From Oscillospiraceae bacterium (lineage in GTDB: Bacteria > Bacillota > Clostridia > Oscillospirales > Oscillospiraceae): a DNA stretch of 64,000 nt. The notes beneath the pieces are model-generated. The model was not told the origin of the DNA and searched no databases. It saw only the letters and a program-made list of their open reading frames with translations. This document shows positions 16,996 through 26,064 of this stretch, in pieces. The DNA lies in the NCBI GenBank assembly GCA_902761055.1, contig CACWIS010000002.1:44406-108405 (forward strand), written 5' to 3'. Every line of letters begins with the position of its first letter. The first letter of the stretch is position 1. The position numbers and the translations under genes were made by a program.

Positions 16996-17685
16996 ATGAT
17001 CGAAACCGCTTTTCTGCTGCTGATGAACAGCATGCTGCTGATGCTCCGCATCACGCCGCTTGATTCCTTTCCCCGCCCGCTCAGCCGCGCCGAAGAGGAA
17101 GAGGCGCTCGCACGCTGGGAGCAGGGAGACCTCGAGGCGCGCAACCGGCTCGTTGAGCACAATCTGCGTCTTGTGGCGCACATCATCAAAAAGTACTATT
17201 CCCAGAGCGAAGAGACGGACGATCTCATTTCCATCGGCACGATCGGGCTGATCAAGGGGATCAACAGCTACCAGCGCGACAAGGGAGTACGTCTGACGAC
17301 CTACGCGAGCCGCTGTATCGAAAACGAGATCCTGATGCACTTCCGGAGTCAGAAAAAAAGCGCTTTGAACGTCAGCCTCTCGGACGCGATCGAGACCGAC
17401 GATGACAGCGGCGCGCTCTCGCTGCTGGACGTCGTCGCGCAGGAGGAGGATCTTGCGGAGCGTATCTGCGACAACGAGCTTTGCGCGCAGCTGCACGGCC
17501 TGATCGCACGCACGCTCGACGAGCGGGAGCGGAAGATCATCACGCTGCGCTACGGACTCGACGGCGGCGAGGGACGCACGCAGCGCGAAACGGCGAAGCT
17601 CTGCTCGATCAGCCGTTCGTACGTCTCGCGTCTCGAAAAGCACGCGCTGGAGAAGCTGCGGCGTGCAATGGAGAAGGACGGTTGA
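16996..17685 (+). CDS. sigK: RNA polymerase sporulation sigma factor SigK with pro-sequence
   Basis: Sigma-K drives late mother-cell gene expression during sporulation. The 229-residue protein has region 2 (RNRLVEHNLRLVAHIIKKYY, then DDLISIGTIGLIKGI and TTYASRCIENEILMHFR). It also has region 4 with the helix-turn-helix RTQRETAKLCSISRSYVSRLEK. The first 24 residues are hydrophobic (ETAFLLLMNSMLLMLR) and precede FPRPLSRAEE, matching the layout of B. subtilis pro-sigma-K, whose pro-sequence is removed by SpoIVFB. The ATG at 16996 has gaggtg 5 bases upstream. The gene is intact, with no skin-type insertion. bofA, encoding the processing inhibitor, lies at 30264. Confidence 0.93.
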   Translation: MIETAFLLLMNSMLLMLRITPLDSFPRPLSRAEEEEALARWEQGDLEARNRLVEHNLRLVAHIIKKYYSQSEETDDLISIGTIGLIKGINSYQRDKGVRLTTYASRCIENEILMHFRSQKKSALNVSLSDAIETDDDSGALSLLDVVAQEEDLAERICDNELCAQLHGLIARTLDERERKIITLRYGLDGGEGRTQRETAKLCSISRSYVSRLEKHALEKLRRAMEKDG

Positions 17686-17709
17686 CAAACACGCGGCAGG
17701 TGATACAAT
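17682..17709 (+). promoter_or_regulatory. Promoter of aroQ overlapping the sigK stop codon
   Basis: TTGACA (17682-17687), a 16-bp spacer and TACAAT (17704-17709). The sigK stop codon lies within the -35 box. This gives housekeeping expression of aroQ independent of the sporulation gene upstream. Confidence 0.78.
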
Positions 17710-17737
17710 ACAGAAAAACAACAGAGGAGAGGAAGAA

Positions 17738-18175
17738 ATGAAGATCCTCGTCGTCAACGGACCGAATCTGAACATGCTCGGCGTTCGAGAGAGAGAGATC
17801 TACGGTACACAGAGCTACGCCGAACTCTGCGCCTTTATTGAGGCGTGCAGCGCGCAGCTGGGCGTAGCGTGTGAACTCTTCCAGTCCAACTATGAGGGGG
17901 CGATCGTCGAGCGCATCCAGCAGGCGCTCGGCCGCGAGGATGCGATCGTCATCAACCCCGCCGCTTACACGCACACCAGCATCGCCATCCTCGACGCGCT
18001 CCGGGCCGTCGCGCTGCCGGCTGTCGAGGTGCATTTGAGCGATCCCGCTGCGCGCGAGTGTTTCCGGCAAGTCTCCTACGCGGGGATGGCCTGTGAAAAA
18101 ACCGTCTCCGGAAAAGGCTTCGAGGGCTATCGCGAGGCCCTCGCATACCTGGCCGAAAGGCTGAAAAATGCCTGA
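17738..18175 (+). CDS. aroQ: Type II 3-dehydroquinate dehydratase
   Basis: AroQ dehydrates 3-dehydroquinate to 3-dehydroshikimate in the shikimate pathway. The 145-residue protein has the normal dodecameric type II length and motifs: VNGPNLNMLGVREREIYG with the catalytic tyrosine, QSNYEGAIVERIQQA, INPAAYTHTSIAILDAL with the catalytic histidine, and VEVHLSDPAARECFRQVSY. I chose the ATG at 17738, preceded by gaggagagg, over an in-frame ATG at 17663 that lies inside sigK. Confidence 0.95.
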   Translation: MKILVVNGPNLNMLGVREREIYGTQSYAELCAFIEACSAQLGVACELFQSNYEGAIVERIQQALGREDAIVINPAAYTHTSIAILDALRAVALPAVEVHLSDPAARECFRQVSYAGMACEKTVSGKGFEGYREALAYLAERLKNA

Positions 18176-18199
18176 AACGGCGGCTGCGCGCGGGGTGAC

Positions 18200-18228
18200 T
18201 TGTATTTCCGCGAAAAAAGTGATATACT
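18200..18228 (+). promoter_or_regulatory. Promoter of the VanY-type carboxypeptidase gene
   Basis: TTGTAT (18200-18205), a 17-bp spacer and TATACT (18223-18228). The position argues against translation starting at the TTG at 18200 and supports the start at 18266. Confidence 0.7.
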
Positions 18229-18265
18229 GTCACTTACGATTCTACAGAAAGGCTGGTGCGGACAT

Positions 18266-19105
18266 TTGAGAAGAAACAAGCTCGCCTGGGTCCTGCTCAC
18301 TGCGGCGCTTTGTCTGATGCTCTATACCATTGTCGTCATGCGCAGTGACAACCGCATTTCCGTGATCCTCGGCGGCACCGACGGCGCCTTTGTCCAGTCC
18401 GACAGCCTGACCTTTGCCGACCCCAACGCGCCTGTCGACACCCCCGAGCCGACCGTCAACATCTGGCCGGACATTGACATCACCCAGCCGCTGTATACGA
18501 TAGTCAACGATGAGAACCCCCTCAGCGCGCCTTTCGAGCCCGACTCGGACAAGGTCGACAGCCAGTACTGCTTCTCCGCAACGCTCATTGACGTCCGTGC
18601 CAAGCAGCCGCTTGAGGAGATGCTGCAGGCCTGCCGCGACGCCGGACATCCGATCTACGTCATCGCCGCCTACCGCTCGTATTCCTATCAGAACAACCTG
18701 TTCAACAGCATGGCCAGCCAGATCGCCTACGGCATGGGGCTGACGGGCAAGGACGCCTACCTGGACCCCGAATACCAGAAGGCGGCCGACCAGGCCCGCA
18801 AGCTCGTCATGTTCCCCGGCACCAGCGAGCACCAGTTAGGCCTGGCCGTGGATCTGATGGACAAGAACTATCGCCACCCGATCTATGAAAACATGGATCA
18901 GGAGATGTTCGAGTGGCTCGACGCGCACTGCGCCGAGTACGGCTTCATCAAGCGCTATCCGACGCGCAAGCTGCTGCTCACCGGCTGGGACGAGCCCTGG
19001 CACTACCGCTACGTCGGCAAGGAAGCCGCGACCTTCATTATGGAGCACGGCATCTGTTATGAGGAGTTCTACGCGCATTACAATCCCGACTTTACATACG
19101 GCTGA
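18266..19105 (+). CDS. Membrane-anchored D-alanyl-D-alanine carboxypeptidase (VanY/peptidase M15B)
   Basis: A 279-residue zinc peptidase that would trim the terminal D-Ala of peptidoglycan stem peptides outside the membrane. An N-terminal anchor (LAWVLLTAALCLMLYTIVV) follows two arginines. A linker rich in Asp, Pro and Thr precedes the M15 domain. Zinc-binding motifs are clear: SEHQLGLAVDL (SxHxxGxAxD) and EPWHYRYVG (ExWH). The start is the TTG at 18266, because the only upstream in-frame candidate lies in the promoter. The Shine-Dalgarno (aaagg) is 13 bases away, so this start is the weak point. No resistance genes are nearby, so a housekeeping role is likelier than vancomycin resistance. 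Confidence 0.87.
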   Translation: MRRNKLAWVLLTAALCLMLYTIVVMRSDNRISVILGGTDGAFVQSDSLTFADPNAPVDTPEPTVNIWPDIDITQPLYTIVNDENPLSAPFEPDSDKVDSQYCFSATLIDVRAKQPLEEMLQACRDAGHPIYVIAAYRSYSYQNNLFNSMASQIAYGMGLTGKDAYLDPEYQKAADQARKLVMFPGTSEHQLGLAVDLMDKNYRHPIYENMDQEMFEWLDAHCAEYGFIKRYPTRKLLLTGWDEPWHYRYVGKEAATFIMEHGICYEEFYAHYNPDFTYG

Positions 19106-19135
19106 CAAACGCCCCCGGCAAGACGAAAAAAACAC

Positions 19136-19217
19136 TTGCAATCTCTGCTTTTGAGTGGTATTATTAAACAGTAAGGATTATGGTTAGACAAGAGTGGGTT
19201 CCAACCCACTCTTTTTT
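19136..19217 (+). promoter_or_regulatory. rimP operon promoter and leader attenuator hairpin
   Basis: A promoter TTGCAA (19136-19141), 17 bp, TATTAT (19159-19164) is followed by a perfect terminator-like hairpin: AGAGTGGG (19191-19198), loop TTCCAA, CCCACTCT (19205-19212), then six T. It lies only about 25 bases into the transcript and 47 bases before rimP. Placed between a promoter and a nine-gene translation operon, it is best read as an attenuator, perhaps sensing NusA or translation capacity (inference). Confidence 0.75.
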
Positions 19218-19263
19218 GTGAGAAAAAATCAAAAACTGCGCGCGCTGCGCGGAAGGTGAGAAC

Positions 19264-19719
19264 ATGAGCAAACTGACTGACAGGATCGCGGAGATGGCCA
19301 GGCCGATCATCGAGCAGGAGGGCTGCAGCCTCTGGGACGTGGAGTACCTCAAAGAGGCGGGCACCTGGTATCTGCGGATCTTCATCGACAAGACCGGGGG
19401 CGTGAACATCGACGACTGCGAGCGGATCAGCCGCCGTCTCGACGAGCTTCTCGACGAGGCGGATCCGATCCCGGAGAGCTATGTCTTTGAGGTCGGCTCG
19501 GCCGGCATCGAGCGGGAGCTCAAGCGCCCGAGCGATTTCGAGGCCTTTCTCGGCAGCGAGGTCGAGGTGAAGCTCTATCAGCCCGTGGACGGAAAGAAGA
19601 GCTTTATCGGAAAGCTGTGCGGCTATGAGGACGGCACGACGGAGATCGAGGTCCGGGGGAAAAGCCTTCGTTTCAACAAGCAGCAGACCGCGCAGGTAAG
19701 ACTGCACGCAACGATATAA
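19264..19719 (+). CDS. rimP: Ribosome maturation factor RimP
   Basis: RimP assists 30S subunit maturation. The 151-residue protein has the two-domain layout: an N-terminal domain with GCSLWDVEYLKEAGTWYLRIFIDK and DDCERISRRLDELLDE, then YVFEVGSAGIERELKRPSDF, and a C-terminal SH3-like domain. The strong Shine-Dalgarno gaaggtgag lies 5 bases upstream. It heads the conserved rimP-nusA-rnpM-ylxQ-infB-rbfA operon. Confidence 0.95.
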   Translation: MSKLTDRIAEMARPIIEQEGCSLWDVEYLKEAGTWYLRIFIDKTGGVNIDDCERISRRLDELLDEADPIPESYVFEVGSAGIERELKRPSDFEAFLGSEVEVKLYQPVDGKKSFIGKLCGYEDGTTEIEVRGKSLRFNKQQTAQVRLHATI

Positions 19720-19735
19720 AAAGGGGTATAGAACA

Positions 19736-20788
19736 ATGAACGCTGAATTCTTTGCAGCCATCGAAGAACTGGAAAAAGAAAAGGGAATCTCGCGCGAGTA
19801 TATGTACGACAAGATCCGGCAGGCGATGTTCGCCGCCTTCCGCCGCGACAACCCCAACTGCGAGGATAACGTCGAGATCATCCTCGACGAGGATAAAAAG
19901 CGGATCGAGATGAACGTCAACAAGACCGTCGTCGAGGACGTCGAGGATCCCTCGCACGAGATCACGCTCGACGCGGCGAAGAAGATCGTCAAGCGCGCGA
20001 AGCTCGGCGACGTCATCCCCATCCCCGTGGAGACGAAGAAGTTTGGCCGTATCGCCGCTCAGGCCGCCAAGCAGGTCATCATCCAGGGCATCCGCGAGGC
20101 CGAGCGCGGCATCATCTATGAGGAGTTCACCTCCAAGGAGCACGAGATCCTGACCGGTATCGTCTCGCGCATCGAGCCGCGCACCGGCAGCGTCTCCATC
20201 CGCATCTCCTCAAACAGCGAGTTCACCGAGGCCATGCTTTCCCCGAACGAGCGCATCCGCAACGAGGTCCTGCGCGAAGGCGACCGGATCAAGGTCTATG
20301 TCGTCGAGGTCAGAAACTCGACCCGCGGCCCGCAGGTCCTCATCAGCCGTACGCACCCGGGACTTGTCAAGCGCCTCTTCGAGCTGGAAGTGCCCGAGAT
20401 CTACGACGGCATCGTCGAGATCAAATCCATCGCCCGTGAAGCGGGAAGCCGCACGAAAATGGCGGTCCTCTCGCACGATCCGGACGTCGATCCCATCGGC
20501 GCCTGCGTCGGTCCGAAGGGCGGCCGCGTAGCGAGCATCGTCAACGAGCTCGGCGGCGAAAAGATCGATATCATCAAATACAGCGAGACGCCCGAGGACT
20601 ATATCGCAGCCTCCCTCTCGCCCTCCGAGGTACTGGACGTCACCATGCTTGAAGACGGCAAGAGCTGCCGCGTCGTCGTGCCGGACAATCAGCTCTCCCT
20701 CGCCATCGGCAAGGAGGGGCAGAACGCCCGTCTCGCAGCGAAGCTCACCGGCTACAAGATCGATATCAAGAGTCAGTCGGAGGCCTGA
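19736..20788 (+). CDS. nusA: Transcription termination/antitermination factor NusA
   Basis: NusA binds RNA polymerase and modulates pausing, termination and antitermination. The 350-residue protein has the N-terminal RNAP-binding domain (about 1-125), an S1 domain (about 130-200), and two KH domains with DPIGACVGPKGGRVASIVNEL and LAIGKEGQNARLAAKLTG. The acidic repeats of E. coli NusA are absent, as usual in Firmicutes. It may regulate its own operon through the leader hairpin at 19191. Confidence 0.96.
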   Translation: MNAEFFAAIEELEKEKGISREYMYDKIRQAMFAAFRRDNPNCEDNVEIILDEDKKRIEMNVNKTVVEDVEDPSHEITLDAAKKIVKRAKLGDVIPIPVETKKFGRIAAQAAKQVIIQGIREAERGIIYEEFTSKEHEILTGIVSRIEPRTGSVSIRISSNSEFTEAMLSPNERIRNEVLREGDRIKVYVVEVRNSTRGPQVLISRTHPGLVKRLFELEVPEIYDGIVEIKSIAREAGSRTKMAVLSHDPDVDPIGACVGPKGGRVASIVNELGGEKIDIIKYSETPEDYIAASLSPSEVLDVTMLEDGKSCRVVVPDNQLSLAIGKEGQNARLAAKLTGYKIDIKSQSEA

Positions 20789-20820
20789 AAGCGATCCTGA
20801 AACGAAAGGCGGTCGTGGAC

Positions 20821-21093
20821 ATGCAAAAGAAAATACCGATGCGGCAATGTCTCGGCTGCCGCGAAATGAAAGAAAAGCGCGAACTGATCCGCGCCGTCCG
20901 CTCGCCGGACGGGGTGATCAGCCTGGATTTCAGAGGCAAGGCGCCCGGCAGGGGAGCATATCTGTGCCGAAACGCCGCGTGTCTGAAAAAGGCTGTGAAG
21001 AGCAAGGCGCTCGAGCGCGCCTTCTCCGCGCAGATCCCTGCGGAGGTCTATGAGAGACTGGAGAGGGAAATGGAGGCGGAGCATGAGGGATAA
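20821..21093 (+). CDS. rnpM: RNase P modulator RnpM (YlxR family)
   Basis: A 90-residue YlxR-family RNA-binding protein. Homologues bind RNase P RNA and modulate its activity. Signature residues are IPMRQCLGCREMKEKRELIRAVR and APGRGAYLCRNAACL. The ATG at 20821 (MQKKIPMRQ) is preferred. A GTG at 20815, two codons upstream, is also possible because aaagg lies closer to it. It overlaps the next gene by 11 bases. Confidence 0.9.
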   Translation: MQKKIPMRQCLGCREMKEKRELIRAVRSPDGVISLDFRGKAPGRGAYLCRNAACLKKAVKSKALERAFSAQIPAEVYERLEREMEAEHEG

Positions 21094-21508
21094 AGCGCTT
21101 AAACTCCTGGGCCTGATGCGCGTGGCCGGTGCGATCGAGATCGGCGCCGACCGGGCCGCGGAGGCGACGGCCGCCGGGAAGACCCGGCTGTTGCTGCTCG
21201 CTTCCGATGCGGGCGAGAACGTGCTGCGGAAAGCGGAACATGCGCTCGCCGGAAAACGCGCGATCAGGCTGGAACTGCCCTTTACGAGAGAAGAACTGGC
21301 GGGAGCTCTGGGGATCGGAGACTGCACGATGGCAGCCGTCACGGACATGGGCTTCGCGGAGACGCTGCTGGGACAGCTCGCTGTCCTGGATGCGGAGAAA
21401 TACGCCGCACCCGCCGCCGCGATCGCGGCCAGGCATGAGAAGATGCGCCGCCGCAAGGCCGAAAAAGGGCATGAGAAGACGAATGGAAAGAGGAGGACGA
21501 AACGATGA
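21083..21508 (+). CDS. L7Ae/YlxQ-family kink-turn RNA-binding protein
   Basis: A 141-residue protein whose first 95 residues match the L7Ae/L30e fold: [21 protein letters not shown], a GK-containing loop, [17 protein letters not shown] and a C-terminal helix. YlxQ proteins bind kink-turn RNA, though their role is unresolved. The last 30 residues are strongly basic ([20 protein letters not shown]), an extension that may add RNA affinity. It sits between rnpM and infB and overlaps both. Confidence 0.87.
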   Translation: MRDKALKLLGLMRVAGAIEIGADRAAEATAAGKTRLLLLASDAGENVLRKAEHALAGKRAIRLELPFTREELAGALGIGDCTMAAVTDMGFAETLLGQLAVLDAEKYAAPAAAIAARHEKMRRRKAEKGHEKTNGKRRTKR

Positions 21509-23868
21509 GTATGATCAAATACAGAGTGCACGAGGTAGCGAAGGATTTTGGGATGCCGACCAAGGCGGTCACCCAGATCCTGACGGACTATGTCGCGACT
21601 CCGAAAAATCATATGCAGGTGCTGGAGACCCCTGAACTGGACGTGGTCTTTGAGTATATCACCCAGCACAATCAGGTCGAGAGTCTTGAGGAGATCTTCA
21701 AGGTCGAGCCGAAGCCGGCTCCCGCTCCCCAGACGGAGGGGAAGAAGACCGAGAGCGCGCCCGAGAAGACGGACAGCGCCGCAAAGGCTGCGCCGAGCGT
21801 TCCGGGCACGAAGAGCGCGCCCGCTCCCGAGCCGCCCAAGCCGGTCAAGCAGAACAAGCCGCATGTGCCGCGGCAGGTCGCGGAGAAGCGCGTCGTCGAT
21901 ACGAGAGGCGGCGGTGCGGTCAACATTGAGAAATACAACGAAAAGTTCGAGGATCTTGCCGGCTCCCGCGGCGGCAACAATCTCCGGAGCGCCGGCGGCG
22001 GCAAAAAGGAGAAGATCGGCGGAAAGAACAAGCAGCGCCAGAACGCCCAGCAGCAGAGCTCGGCCAAGCGCCGCCAGGAGGAGCGCAACAAGATGCAGCG
22101 CCTCCAGCTCGAGATCGCCAAGAAGCAGCCGCTGAAGGTGGAAATCCCCGACGAGATCGCCGTGGGCGATCTCGCCTCCCGCATGAAAAAGACGGCGGCC
22201 GAGGTCGTCAAGCAGCTGTTCAAGCTCGGCGTCTTCGCCTCCGTATCCGACGTGATCGACTACGATACCGCCGCGCTCGTCGCGATGGAGCTCGGCTGCA
22301 AGGTCGAGAAGGAAGTGATCGTCACGGTCGAGGAGCGGCTGATCGACGATCACGCCGACACCGAAGAGGAGCTCGTTCCCCGCGCGCCGGTCGTGGTGGT
22401 CATGGGCCACGTCGACCACGGCAAGACCTCGCTGCTCGACTACATCCGCCACGCGAACGTCGCCTCCGGCGAGGCCGGCGGCATCACGCAGCATATCGGC
22501 GCCTATACCGTCGAGATCAACGGCAGCCCGATCACCTTCCTCGACACCCCGGGCCACGAGGCCTTTACCTCGATGCGCGCCCGCGGCGCGATGGTCACCG
22601 ACGTGGCGATCCTGGTCGTCGCGGCGGACGACGGCATCATGCCGCAGACCGTTGAGAGCATCAACCACGCGAAGGCGGCGGGCATCCCGATCGTCGTCGC
22701 GATCAACAAGATGGATAAGGTCGGCGCAAACCCGGAGCGCATCAAGCAGCAGCTGACCGAGTACGATATCGTCAGCGAGGAATGGGGCGGCGAGACCATC
22801 GTCTGCCCGATCTCCGCAAAGACCGGCGCCGGCGTCGACACGCTGCTGGAAAACCTCGTGCTGCAGGCCGAGGTCCTGGAGCTGCGCGCCAATCCCAACC
22901 GCGCCGCAAAGGGCACCGTCATCGAGGCGCGCCTCGACAAGGGCCGCGGCCCGATCATGACCGTGCTTGTGCAGAACGGCACGCTCAAGCTCGGCGACAT
23001 CATCATCGCCGGCACCAGCGTCGGCCGCGTGCGCACGATGATCAACGACAAGGGCCAGCGCGTCACCGAGGCCGGCCCCTCCACGCCGGTGGAGATCTCC
23101 GGCATGAGCGAAGTCCCGAGCGCGGGCGACATCTTCAACGCCGTGAACGACGAGCGCATGGCCAGAGAACTCGCCGAAGAGCGCCGCATCCAGCAGGCGA
23201 GCGGCGCGACGACCGCCAAGAAGGTCAGTCTCGAGGACCTGTTCAGCCAGATCCAGGCCGGCGAGATGAAGACGCTCAACCTGATCGTGAAAGCCGACGT
23301 GCAGGGCTCCGCCGAGGCGGTCAAGTCCTCGCTCGAAAAGATCTCGAACGACGAGGTCCGCGTCAAAGTCATCCACAGCGCGGTCGGCGCGATCAACGAA
23401 AGCGACGTCATGCTCGCCGCCACCTCCGGCGCGATCATCGTCGGCTTCAACGTGCGTCCCGACAACGCCGCGCGCGACAGCGCCGCGCGGAGCAACGTGG
23501 ATATGCGCATGTATCGCGTCATTTACGACTGCATCAACGAGATCGAAGCCGCCATGAAGGGCATGCTGGCGCCGAAGTTCAAGGAAAACATCATCGGCCA
23601 CGCCGAGGTGCGCGAGACCTACAAGGTCTCCAAGATCGGCACCGTCTGCGGCTGCTACTGCACCGACGGCAAGATCCAGCGCGGCTGCCAGGTCCGCGTG
23701 CTGCGCGACAACATCGTCATCCACGAGGGCGAGCTGGCTTCGCTGCGCCGCTTCAAGGACGACGTCAAAGAGGTCGCCTCCGGCTACGAGTGCGGCATGC
23801 AGATCGAGAAGTTCAACGACATCAAGGTCGGCGACGTGATCGAGTGCTTCGTGATGCAGCAGATCTGA
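21505..23868 (+). CDS. infB: Translation initiation factor IF-2
   Basis: IF-2 is the GTPase that brings initiator tRNA to the 30S subunit. The 787-residue protein has an N-terminal IF2_N domain ([21 protein letters not shown]), then a low-complexity linker rich in Ala, Pro, Lys and Glu (about 65-205). A second IF2_N segment ([17 protein letters not shown]) and the G domain follow. The G domain has [23 protein letters not shown] and NKMDK. Domains II-IV follow normally. The start overlaps the ylxQ stop by 4 bases. Confidence 0.97.
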   Translation: MSMIKYRVHEVAKDFGMPTKAVTQILTDYVATPKNHMQVLETPELDVVFEYITQHNQVESLEEIFKVEPKPAPAPQTEGKKTESAPEKTDSAAKAAPSVPGTKSAPAPEPPKPVKQNKPHVPRQVAEKRVVDTRGGGAVNIEKYNEKFEDLAGSRGGNNLRSAGGGKKEKIGGKNKQRQNAQQQSSAKRRQEERNKMQRLQLEIAKKQPLKVEIPDEIAVGDLASRMKKTAAEVVKQLFKLGVFASVSDVIDYDTAALVAMELGCKVEKEVIVTVEERLIDDHADTEEELVPRAPVVVVMGHVDHGKTSLLDYIRHANVASGEAGGITQHIGAYTVEINGSPITFLDTPGHEAFTSMRARGAMVTDVAILVVAADDGIMPQTVESINHAKAAGIPIVVAINKMDKVGANPERIKQQLTEYDIVSEEWGGETIVCPISAKTGAGVDTLLENLVLQAEVLELRANPNRAAKGTVIEARLDKGRGPIMTVLVQNGTLKLGDIIIAGTSVGRVRTMINDKGQRVTEAGPSTPVEISGMSEVPSAGDIFNAVNDERMARELAEERRIQQASGATTAKKVSLEDLFSQIQAGEMKTLNLIVKADVQGSAEAVKSSLEKISNDEVRVKVIHSAVGAINESDVMLAATSGAIIVGFNVRPDNAARDSAARSNVDMRMYRVIYDCINEIEAAMKGMLAPKFKENIIGHAEVRETYKVSKIGTVCGCYCTDGKIQRGCQVRVLRDNIVIHEGELASLRRFKDDVKEVASGYECGMQIEKFNDIKVGDVIECFVMQQI

Positions 23869-23896
23869 GCACCGGGCGACCCATGGAGGAAAAACG

Positions 23897-24271
23897 ATGC
23901 CTTCCAATAAACTTGCAAGAACGAACGACGATATCCAGTTTGTGATCTCCAAACTCCTGCGCGAGGTCAAGGACCCGCGCGTACAGCAGGGGATGATCAG
24001 CGTCACCCGCGTCGAGACGACGGGCGACCTGCGCTATTCCAAGATCTGGCTTTCCGTGCTGGGCATGAAGGATGAAAAGGAGTTCCGCCGCGGCCTGCGA
24101 AGCGCCTCCGGCTTCCTGCGCAAGGAACTCGCCGGCGCAATGAAGCTGCGCTATACGCCGGAGCTGATCTTTGAGATCGACCACAGCATCGAGTACGGCG
24201 CGCATATCAACGAGGTCATCAACAGCCTCGAGATCAAACACGACGAGGATGAGGAACATGAAGACCAGTGA
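23897..24271 (+). CDS. rbfA: 30S ribosome-binding factor RbfA
   Basis: RbfA is a KH-fold protein needed for late 30S maturation and 16S 5'-end processing. The 124-residue protein has the family features: ISKLLREVKDPRVQQGMISVTRVE, YSKIWLSVLG, and SGFLRKELAGAMKLRYTPELIFEIDHSIEYG. The C-terminus ends in an acidic tail (HDEDEEHEDQ). Ggaggaaaa precedes the start. Its 3' end overlaps nrnA by 14 bases. Confidence 0.95.
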   Translation: MPSNKLARTNDDIQFVISKLLREVKDPRVQQGMISVTRVETTGDLRYSKIWLSVLGMKDEKEFRRGLRSASGFLRKELAGAMKLRYTPELIFEIDHSIEYGAHINEVINSLEIKHDEDEEHEDQ

Positions 24272-25193
24272 GGCGGCAAAGCTCTTTGCCTCGAAGGATG
24301 ATTTTCTGCTTCTGACCCACAGAAATCCCGACGGCGATACGGTCGGCAGCGCCGCCGCGCTCTGCCGCGCCCTGCGCCGCGCGGGCAAAACGGCGTACCT
24401 TTTCCGCAACGATGAGATCACGGCGAAGTACCGCCCCTTTGCGGAGCCGTACCTGGCGCCGGAGGGCTATGCGGGCCGCTTCACCGTCGCGGTCGACGTC
24501 GCGGCGGAAAAGCTGCTCCCGACCGGCTTTTCCGGAAAGGTCGACTTCTGCGTCGACCACCATCCCTCCAACACCGGATACGCGCCAAAATCGCTGATCG
24601 CGCCGTCCAAGGCATCCTGCGGCGAGATCGTGATGCAGCTCATCAAGGCGCTGAACGGCAGTATCGAGCCCGAGGAGGCGGACCTGCTCTACGTTGCGGT
24701 CTCCACCGACTGCGGCTGCTTCGTCTACGCCAACACGAAGGCCGACACGCTGCGCGCGGCGGCCGAGCTGCTGGACTGTGGGGCGCACAATCAGGAGCTG
24801 AACGTCCGGCTCTTCCGAAAGGTCTCCCGCGCCCGCATGAAGCTCGAAGGCATGATCTTCTCGGGCATGGAATACTATCGCGGAGGAAAGATCTCCTTCG
24901 TCACGATCACGCAGGATATGCTGCGCGCTGCGGGCGCGGTCGAGGATGACCTCGACGACATCTCCGGCCTCGCAGGAAGAGCCGAGGGCGCGGCGCTGAG
25001 CATCACGCTGCGCGAGCAGGAGAACGGCGAGAGCCGCATCTCCCTGCGCTCCTCGCCCGAGGTCGACTGCAGCGAGATCTGCGCCGTTTTCGGCGGCGGA
25101 GGACACGCGATGGCCGCGGGCTGCACGATCCAGTCCTCGCCCGAGAAAGCGAAGCGCATGCTGCTCGACGTGATCGACGAGGTCTGGAAATGA
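24258..25193 (+). CDS. nrnA: Bifunctional oligoribonuclease/PAP phosphatase NrnA (DHH/DHHA1 family)
   Basis: NrnA degrades short RNA oligonucleotides and dephosphorylates 3'-phosphoadenosine 5'-phosphate. The 311-residue protein shows the DHH domain with THRNPDGDTVGSAAALC, the metal-binding DHHPSN motif near residue 97, and VSTDCGCFVYANT. A C-terminal DHHA1 domain contains FGGGGHAMAAGCTI. The ATG at 24258 follows gaggatgagg and starts inside rbfA. nrnA next to rbfA and truB is a common Firmicutes arrangement. Confidence 0.92.
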   Translation: MKTSEAAKLFASKDDFLLLTHRNPDGDTVGSAAALCRALRRAGKTAYLFRNDEITAKYRPFAEPYLAPEGYAGRFTVAVDVAAEKLLPTGFSGKVDFCVDHHPSNTGYAPKSLIAPSKASCGEIVMQLIKALNGSIEPEEADLLYVAVSTDCGCFVYANTKADTLRAAAELLDCGAHNQELNVRLFRKVSRARMKLEGMIFSGMEYYRGGKISFVTITQDMLRAAGAVEDDLDDISGLAGRAEGAALSITLREQENGESRISLRSSPEVDCSEICAVFGGGGHAMAAGCTIQSSPEKAKRMLLDVIDEVWK

Positions 25194-26059
25194 ACGGCAT
25201 TCTGCTCGTCGATAAACCGCAGGACTGGACGAGCTTCGACGTCGCCGCAAAGATCCGCGGCCTTTGTGCCACGCGGCGCGTCGGACACTCCGGCACGCTC
25301 GATCCGCTTGCAACGGGGCTGCTCGTCCTGTTTCTCGGCCGGGCGACACGAGCCGTTTCCTTTGCCGAGGCGCACGATAAGCGCTATCTGGCCTCTTTCA
25401 GACCCGGTCTCGTCACGGACACGCAGGACATCACTGGCCGCGTGCTCGAGCGCTGCGAGCGCAGCGTGACGGAGCGGGAGCTGGAGGAGGCTTTGTCCGC
25501 CTTTCGCGGTGAGATCCTGCAGACTCCGCCGATGTACAGCGCGATCCGTATCGGGGGACAGCGGCTCTACGACATCGCACGCCGCGGCGGCGAGGTGGAG
25601 CGCGCGCCGCGGGCGGTCACGATCCGTTCGCTCGAGCTGCTCGGGCGGGACGAAAACGGCGATTTTCTGCTCGACGTCCGCTGCTCGAAGGGCACCTACG
25701 TGCGTACGCTCTGCGACGACATCGGCCGCGCGCTCGGCGTCGGGGGCTGCATGAGCGCCCTGCGCCGCACCGAGGCCGGCTGCTTTTCCGTGGCGGACGC
25801 GCATACGATGGACGAACTCTGCGCCGCAGGAAGAGAGGGGATCGAAAAGATGCTCCTCGGCGTGGACGCGCTGTTTCCGGAGCTACCGCGCGTGACCGCG
25901 GACGAAGCGGCGGAACGGCAGATCCGCTGCGGAAGCACATTCGAAAGCGACGCGGCGGACGGGCGCTGTCTCGCGTACACCGAGAGCGGCGAGCCGCTTG
26001 CGCTCTGCGAAGCGAAGGGCGGCACGCTGCGCACGATCAAAAGTTTTTTTGAGGTTTGA
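25190..26059 (+). CDS. truB: tRNA pseudouridine-55 synthase
   Basis: TruB makes pseudouridine 55 in the T-loop of tRNAs. The 289-residue protein starts [18 protein letters not shown]. It contains [20 protein letters not shown] with the catalytic aspartate near residue 38, and later the conserved Tyr in [21 protein letters not shown] and [14 protein letters not shown]. The start overlaps the nrnA stop by 4 bases (ATGA). Confidence 0.96.
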   Translation: MNGILLVDKPQDWTSFDVAAKIRGLCATRRVGHSGTLDPLATGLLVLFLGRATRAVSFAEAHDKRYLASFRPGLVTDTQDITGRVLERCERSVTERELEEALSAFRGEILQTPPMYSAIRIGGQRLYDIARRGGEVERAPRAVTIRSLELLGRDENGDFLLDVRCSKGTYVRTLCDDIGRALGVGGCMSALRRTEAGCFSVADAHTMDELCAAGREGIEKMLLGVDALFPELPRVTADEAAERQIRCGSTFESDAADGRCLAYTESGEPLALCEAKGGTLRTIKSFFEV

Positions 26060-26064
26060 GGCTT

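Noticed and set aside
18266-19105. Vancomycin resistance gene cluster
   Set aside because: The VanY-type enzyme stands alone, without VanH, VanA/B, VanX or a two-component system. It is more likely a housekeeping carboxypeptidase.
20773-24006. Very long open frame on the minus strand opposite infB and nusA
   Set aside because: It is antisense to clearly conserved genes and its translation is biased low-complexity (many Asp, Ala, Leu, Val). In high-GC DNA such antisense frames stay open by chance. No ribosome-binding site or family match was seen.
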